The notes beneath the pieces were generated by a model, which did no database searches, was not told where the DNA came from, and saw only the letters and a list, made by a program, of their open reading frames with translations. Positions 60,188 to 64,000 of a stretch of DNA of 64,000 nucleotides are shown piece by piece; the stretch's first letter is position 1, and every line of letters begins with the position of its first letter. The stretch is from Rebecca billardiae RCC1528 (taxonomy: Eukaryota > Haptophyta), in assembly GCA_965240325.2 (NCBI GenBank), contig OZ251229.1, positions 2,356,001-2,420,000 on the forward strand. Reading direction: 5' to 3'. The position numbers were made by a program, and so were the translations under genes.

Positions 60188-63100
60188 TCAAAAGTCGAAC
60201 TCGTCGCCATCGTCGTCGCCAGCGCGCCCAGTGGACGGCGCCGTGCGCGGCACGGCCCCGGCTGTCTGTGGCCGCGACTGCGCCGCCAGGCCGCTCGGTC
60301 GCGCAGCGACAAACACGCCGTCGTCGTCCGCGCCGTCCACATCGTCCTCCGAGTCGGAGTCCCAACGGCGCTGCCCAAGCGCGGCGCGCGTGACGGGCTG
60401 CTGCGCCGCGCGGCCACGAAGCTCAGCGCCGTCCGCCGTGACGGGCCGCGTGAGTGGCGGCGGCACGTTGGAGAGGGCAGCGGGCCGCACGCTGCGCGAG
60501 AGCTCGGCATCGTCGTCCGCGCGCGCCTGCGGCACGGCAGCGGCCGCGCGGGCGGCCGGAGCCGGCGGCGGCGGCTGCGTGGCCGTGGGCAGGTGGGCAT
60601 CCGCCGTGGCTGCTGAGCTGCGACGCGGAGGCACCTCGCCAGGCGAGCGCGGACGGCCGCCGTGCCAAGGGTCCGCCGAGAGCTCGTCGTCCTCGCTCCC
60701 GTCCTCCGCGCCGCGGGCGAGAGGCTGCGTGTGCCCCGCAGCCATGGCTGCCACCGCCTCCGCTGCGTCGCCGGCCGCGGCGCGCTCGAGCTGTGCGCGC
60801 GGAGCCTGAGAGCTCGCTGCCGCGCCCGGGCGCTCGGCAAGGCGGGACGGCCACGCGTCCGACATCGCCGATGGGCCGCTCCCCGTGCTCGACGCGCCGG
60901 GCGACGTGAGCTGCTGCCCCGTGTGCCGCACGCCGGCCGTGCCAGAGGGCGGGTGGGTGCGCCGGGTGGGGGAGTGTTGCGACAAGGCGCCGGGCTGGAC
61001 CGACGGGGGCGGGTGCGGCGGCGCGGAGGAGGGCCACGGGTCGTACTGCGGGCTGCGCACGTCCGCGCCGCTCGACTCCTCGTCCTCCTCCTCCACCGCC
61101 TCCTCGCGCTGCTGCGCGTCCGGCGGGCTCCGGACCGGCGCGGGGCGGCGCGCCTGCAGCAGGGGCTCGCTCAGCTCAGCCGCGGCGGGCGGCTCGAGCT
61201 CCGGGACGGACGGCGAGGCCCCGCCCACAGTCACCACTCGAGAGAGCCGGCCGCGCCCGGCGGAGAGCACCACGTCAGGCGAGGCTGAGCCGGGGCTGCT
61301 CAGCGCATCTGCCTCCACGCTCGTGGCGAATGTCTGTGCGCGCGCGCGGTGTGTGTGCGGTGCACGGGGAGGGGCGCGCGCGGCTGAGTGCGACGGACCA
61401 ACCGATGGCGGCGGTGCTGGTGCGCGTGTGTGTGTGCGGTGCACGGGGAGGGCCGCGCGCGGCTGAGTGCGACGGACCAACCGATGGCGGCGGTGCTGGT
61501 GCACGTGGGTGGGGCGCGCGCGCGCGCGCGCGCGCGCACTTGGCGCCGGCTGGACGGCCCCACGCCGCGCATCGGCGAGATCTCGGACGAGATGCGCAGA
61601 GCGCCATGAGCGCTGCCCGGCCGCTCCGCCTCCTCGCCCTCTGCGGCGCGGGCGAGCGTCTCAGCACCCTCCGCATCGGCGGCCTCAGCCGGTCCGCGCA
61701 AGTCGGCTCCCTGGACGAAGGCCTGTGCAGCCATGAGCGCGGAGAGGTACTGGACGGCCTGCGCGCAGTGCGACGCAGCAAGCACATCCACGCGCAGCCG
61801 CGGGGCAGGCACGCGAGCCGACTCTGAGGCGTGGCGCCGCTCTCTCCGCGCGGCGCGCGCGCGCGCGCGCGGCCGCCCACGCCGCGCGTGGCCCGCCGGC
61901 GCGCGGCTGGGGCTCTCGCGGTGCGCGCACCTTGCGCCGAGCCCACGTCGTCTGGCGGTGGTCGAGCGGGAGCACGAGCGGCGCGAGCGCCTCGGCCACC
62001 GTCAGCGCGGGGGCGCGCGTCGCGAGCGCGAGCTCGAGCGCGTGCGCGACCAGCGCCTGCAGCGTCTGCACCGCCGCGGGAGGCGCGTGCGCGCGCAGCT
62101 GCTCGTACCCCGCCGGGTCCTCGAGCAGCAGCACGTCGTACAGGAAGCGCGCGGGGAGGAGGCCGCGGCCGTCGGCGCGGGAGGTGGCGGCGTGGCGCAG
62201 CGCGCGCGCCGCCGCGGCGTCCGAGAGCGCGCCGAGCCCCTCGCCGCGTGCGGCGAGCGCCTGCGCCTGACCAAACTCGGCGGGCGCGGCCGAGGGGGGC
62301 GCGGCCGCGAGCGCTGCCGTGTGCGCCGCGAGCACGGCGGGCGCGTGCGCCGGCTCGAGCGCACGCAGCCGGTCGAGCAGCATGGCCATGAGGCGCAGCT
62401 CGCCGTGCTCGGCATCTTCGCTCGCCGCGGCCTCGGCCTCGGCCACACCGACGGTGGCCTCGGCCACCGCCGCAAGCTGCTGCGGCGGTGCGCTCGGGCG
62501 CGCGCGGCCGGCCTGCTCGGCCGTGCGCGGCGCGTGCGTCGACGCTCGCGCCGCCGCCTCTGCCGGCGGCGGTGGCGCCAGCGCCACAGCGGGCTCGGAG
62601 GCGGCGAGCGCCGGTGCGTGGCGCGGCGGCAGTGCTGGCTCGGCCGCGTCGGCGCGCAGCGCCACCGCGCAGCCGGGCGCGTCCCCGTGGCGGAGCGAGG
62701 CGCCGAGAGCGCCCGCAGCGGCGGCCGCGATCGCCTGCGCGGCCGAGCGCAGAGCGTCTGCGCACAGCGCCTGCGCCGCGCCGTCGGCGCGGGCCGAGGG
62801 GGCGCACGCGAGGCGCGGCGCTGGCGCGGAGCGCTCCGGCGCGCCGCCCTCTGCCCCCGCCTCGTCCAGCGTGAGCGCCCGGACCGCCGCGTCCATCCGG
62901 AGAGCGCCCAGCCCGAGCTGCAGCTGCCGGCTCAGCACGGCCGCAGAGTGCTCCGCCCACGCGGCGGTGGCGCCGTCGAGGGAGGCGGCGTGCGCCTCGC
63001 TCGTCGCGGCGTCCTGCGCGCGCAGCGCCTCGCGCACCCGCTCGCGCGTCAGCTCGTCCGCCTCCGCCAGCTTGCGCTCCTCCGCCACGCGGCGCTGCGC

Positions 63101-63487
63101 CTCGGAGCGCGAGGCGGCCGCGCGCATCTCCGCCTCAAACGACTCGGCGGAGCGCGCACGCCTCGCCGCGAGGAAGCGTGCTCGGTGGCGGGCGAGCTCG
63201 GCGTACCACTGCTCGGTGGCATCCTCCACGCGCTCCACGTACGCCGCGCGCGCGCGCTCGAGCTCTGCCGCGGCCGGCTCCTGGCCGCGCGGTGGCGGCG
63301 CGGCGCGCGGCGTGCGCAGCAGAGCGTTCCGCTCCTTCTTCTCCGGAAGCTCGTTGCCCAGCACGGCAAGCGCGGCGCGAAGCCGCTGCACGCGCACCTG
63401 ACCGACGCGCCCCTCGCGCTCGGCACGCGCGAGCGCTGCCTCCTCCGCCACCCGCACCTGCTGCTGCACGTGCGCCAAGGCCGCCAT
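60188..63487 (-). CDS. Three-exon coiled-coil/disordered protein, unrecognised
   Basis: The CDS joins 63487-61931, 61821-61540 and 61333-60188 in phase 0 throughout, giving 994 residues. The introns have GTGCGC donors; the acceptors are TCAGAG-type and GCACAG. Residues 1-130 and 140-220 are predicted coiled coil ([40 protein letters not shown]). A helical region at about 375-515 ([40 protein letters not shown]) may be a folded domain. Exon 2 contributes further helices, and exon 3 is disordered, Pro/Ser-rich and acidic, ending [10 protein letters not shown] recognise no family. It lies head-to-head with the RING-CH gene, 114 bp apart. Confidence 0.68.
61345..61502. repeat. Tandem duplication of about 79 bp inside an intron
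   Basis: Two adjacent units share GTGTGTGCGGTGCACGGGGA, GAGTGCGACGGACCAACCGA and TGGCGGCGGTGCTGGTGC. Both lie within intron 2 of the coiled-coil gene (61334-61539), which also has a (GC)n run at 61514-61537. Confidence 0.88.
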
Positions 63488-63601
63488 CCCTGCCACTTGA
63501 AATGTGCGCCGCCGCAAGCTGGCCAGGGCGGGGCGGGCCAACGGGTGCGCAGCGACCGGACGCACGGCAAAGGATCTCCTGCAAAGTGCCGCGGAATAAG
63601 C
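63488..63601. promoter_or_regulatory. 114-bp divergent promoter between coiled-coil and RING-CH genes
   Basis: Head-to-head spacer, less GC-rich than its flanks. No TATA box was identified. Confidence 0.5.
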
Positions 63602-64000
63602 ATGGCGGAGGAGCACGGCCATTGGGCGCCACCATGTCGGTACTGCGGCTCGATCGAGCCACCGGCTCGGCGCGTGTGCGAGTGCCCCCACATGGCGCAC
63701 GTGGAGTGTGTCATGCGCCGTCGCGCGTTCGCGCTCGAGGAGTTCCTCCTCCACGGTCACCGGAAAGGGCGGGATTGCTTCGAGCGGTGCGAGATGTGCT
63801 TTGAGCGGTACACGCTGCCGCCAGGGGCGCACATGAGCTGGGGCCCGCGCAGGCTGCCGTACGCATGGGCGATGGTCAGTCTTGCGTGGCTCGTCGACGC
63901 GCTTGTGCTGCTGCTCACTCTCGAGTGTGTTGGCGTGGCAGTGCTGTACGGCACGCGTGCCGCGCTCGCCCTCGCCGTGTTTGAGTGGGCGGACCGCGAC
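63602..64000 (+). CDS. RING-CH (MARCH-type) membrane E3 ligase-like protein, partial
   Basis: The frame from ATG 63602 is open to the window end (133 codons, 3' part missing). CRYCGSIEPPARRVCECPHM then AHVEC and CEMCFERY provide Cys12, Cys15, Cys26, Cys28, His33, Cys36, Cys63 and Cys66, the C4HC3 order of RING-CH domains. The loop between Cys28 and His33 is four residues, shorter than the usual seven. A hydrophobic segment follows (AWAMVSLAWLVDALVLLLTL), then a second one (VGVAVLYGTRAALALAV), as in MARCH ubiquitin ligases, which modify membrane proteins. Because the rest lies outside the window, the number of TM helices is unknown. Confidence 0.68.
   Translation, partial: MAEEHGHWAPPCRYCGSIEPPARRVCECPHMAHVECVMRRRAFALEEFLLHGHRKGRDCFERCEMCFERYTLPPGAHMSWGPRRLPYAWAMVSLAWLVDALVLLLTLECVGVAVLYGTRAALALAVFEWADRD

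Overview
The window reads as nuclear DNA of a GC-rich, flagellated alga with a secondary red-type plastid. A haptophyte fits best, but this is inference because no marker gene is present. The supporting evidence is: about 24 recognisable, mostly single- to few-exon genes with very high GC; short spliceosomal introns (about 75 to 280 bp), most with a GTGCG donor; an N-terminal signal peptide followed by an AFARP-type plastid-targeting motif (52.9 kb) and another presequence of the same style (31.5 kb); an NDC1-like type II NAD(P)H dehydrogenase; and flagellar genes (IFT27 and a SHIPPO/PG-rich repeat protein). There is no operon structure, rRNA or CRISPR array, and no tRNA that I could find.

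Layout. 0-8.6 kb: dispersed repeats (families A, B and C), a truncated ubiquitin-specific protease (2.1-3.2 kb) and a two-exon tandem cyclic-nucleotide-binding protein (3.4-5.5 kb). 8.6-14.9 kb: a multi-TM histidine-kinase-like protein, an 814-bp tandem duplication starting at its stop codon, and a DOT1-like methyltransferase. 15.8-18.8 kb: IFT27 head-to-head with cytosolic HSP70. 18.8-22.8 kb: gene-poor repeats. 22.8-32.6 kb: three head-to-head pairs (HAD-like/SAP protein with a polyQ-KOW protein; NDC1 with a secreted-type methyltransferase; SAP/cold-shock-like protein with alkaline ceramidase). 32.6-35.3 kb: large inverted repeats and a 49-nt perfect palindrome. 35.3-43.6 kb: a hybrid histidine kinase, a two-domain TIR-like protein head-to-head with an ankyrin/prolyl-4-hydroxylase, and a J-domain protein. 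45.1-53.7 kb: sulfotransferase head-to-head with the SHIPPO protein, a 1.5-kiloresidue coiled-coil protein, and a plastid membrane protein. 55.0-57.9 kb: alpha/beta hydrolase head-to-head with a prolyl-4-hydroxylase carrying its own proline-rich stalk and TM anchor. 58.1-60.2 kb: a foldback element with 38-bp terminal inverted repeats, then a long TA/TG microsatellite. 60.2-64.0 kb: a three-exon coiled-coil protein head-to-head with a RING-CH (MARCH-type) membrane protein that runs off the window.

The genes do not form one pathway. Themes are signalling (two hybrid-kinase-like proteins, a CNB protein), flagellum (IFT27, SHIPPO, possibly the CNB and coiled-coil proteins), plastid functions, and proline hydroxylation (two unrelated architectures). 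The strongest architectural signal is that eight of nine minus-strand genes lie within 400 bp of, and head-to-head with, a plus-strand gene, implying pervasive bidirectional promoters. Intron boundaries were deduced by hand from reading-frame continuity and domain continuity.
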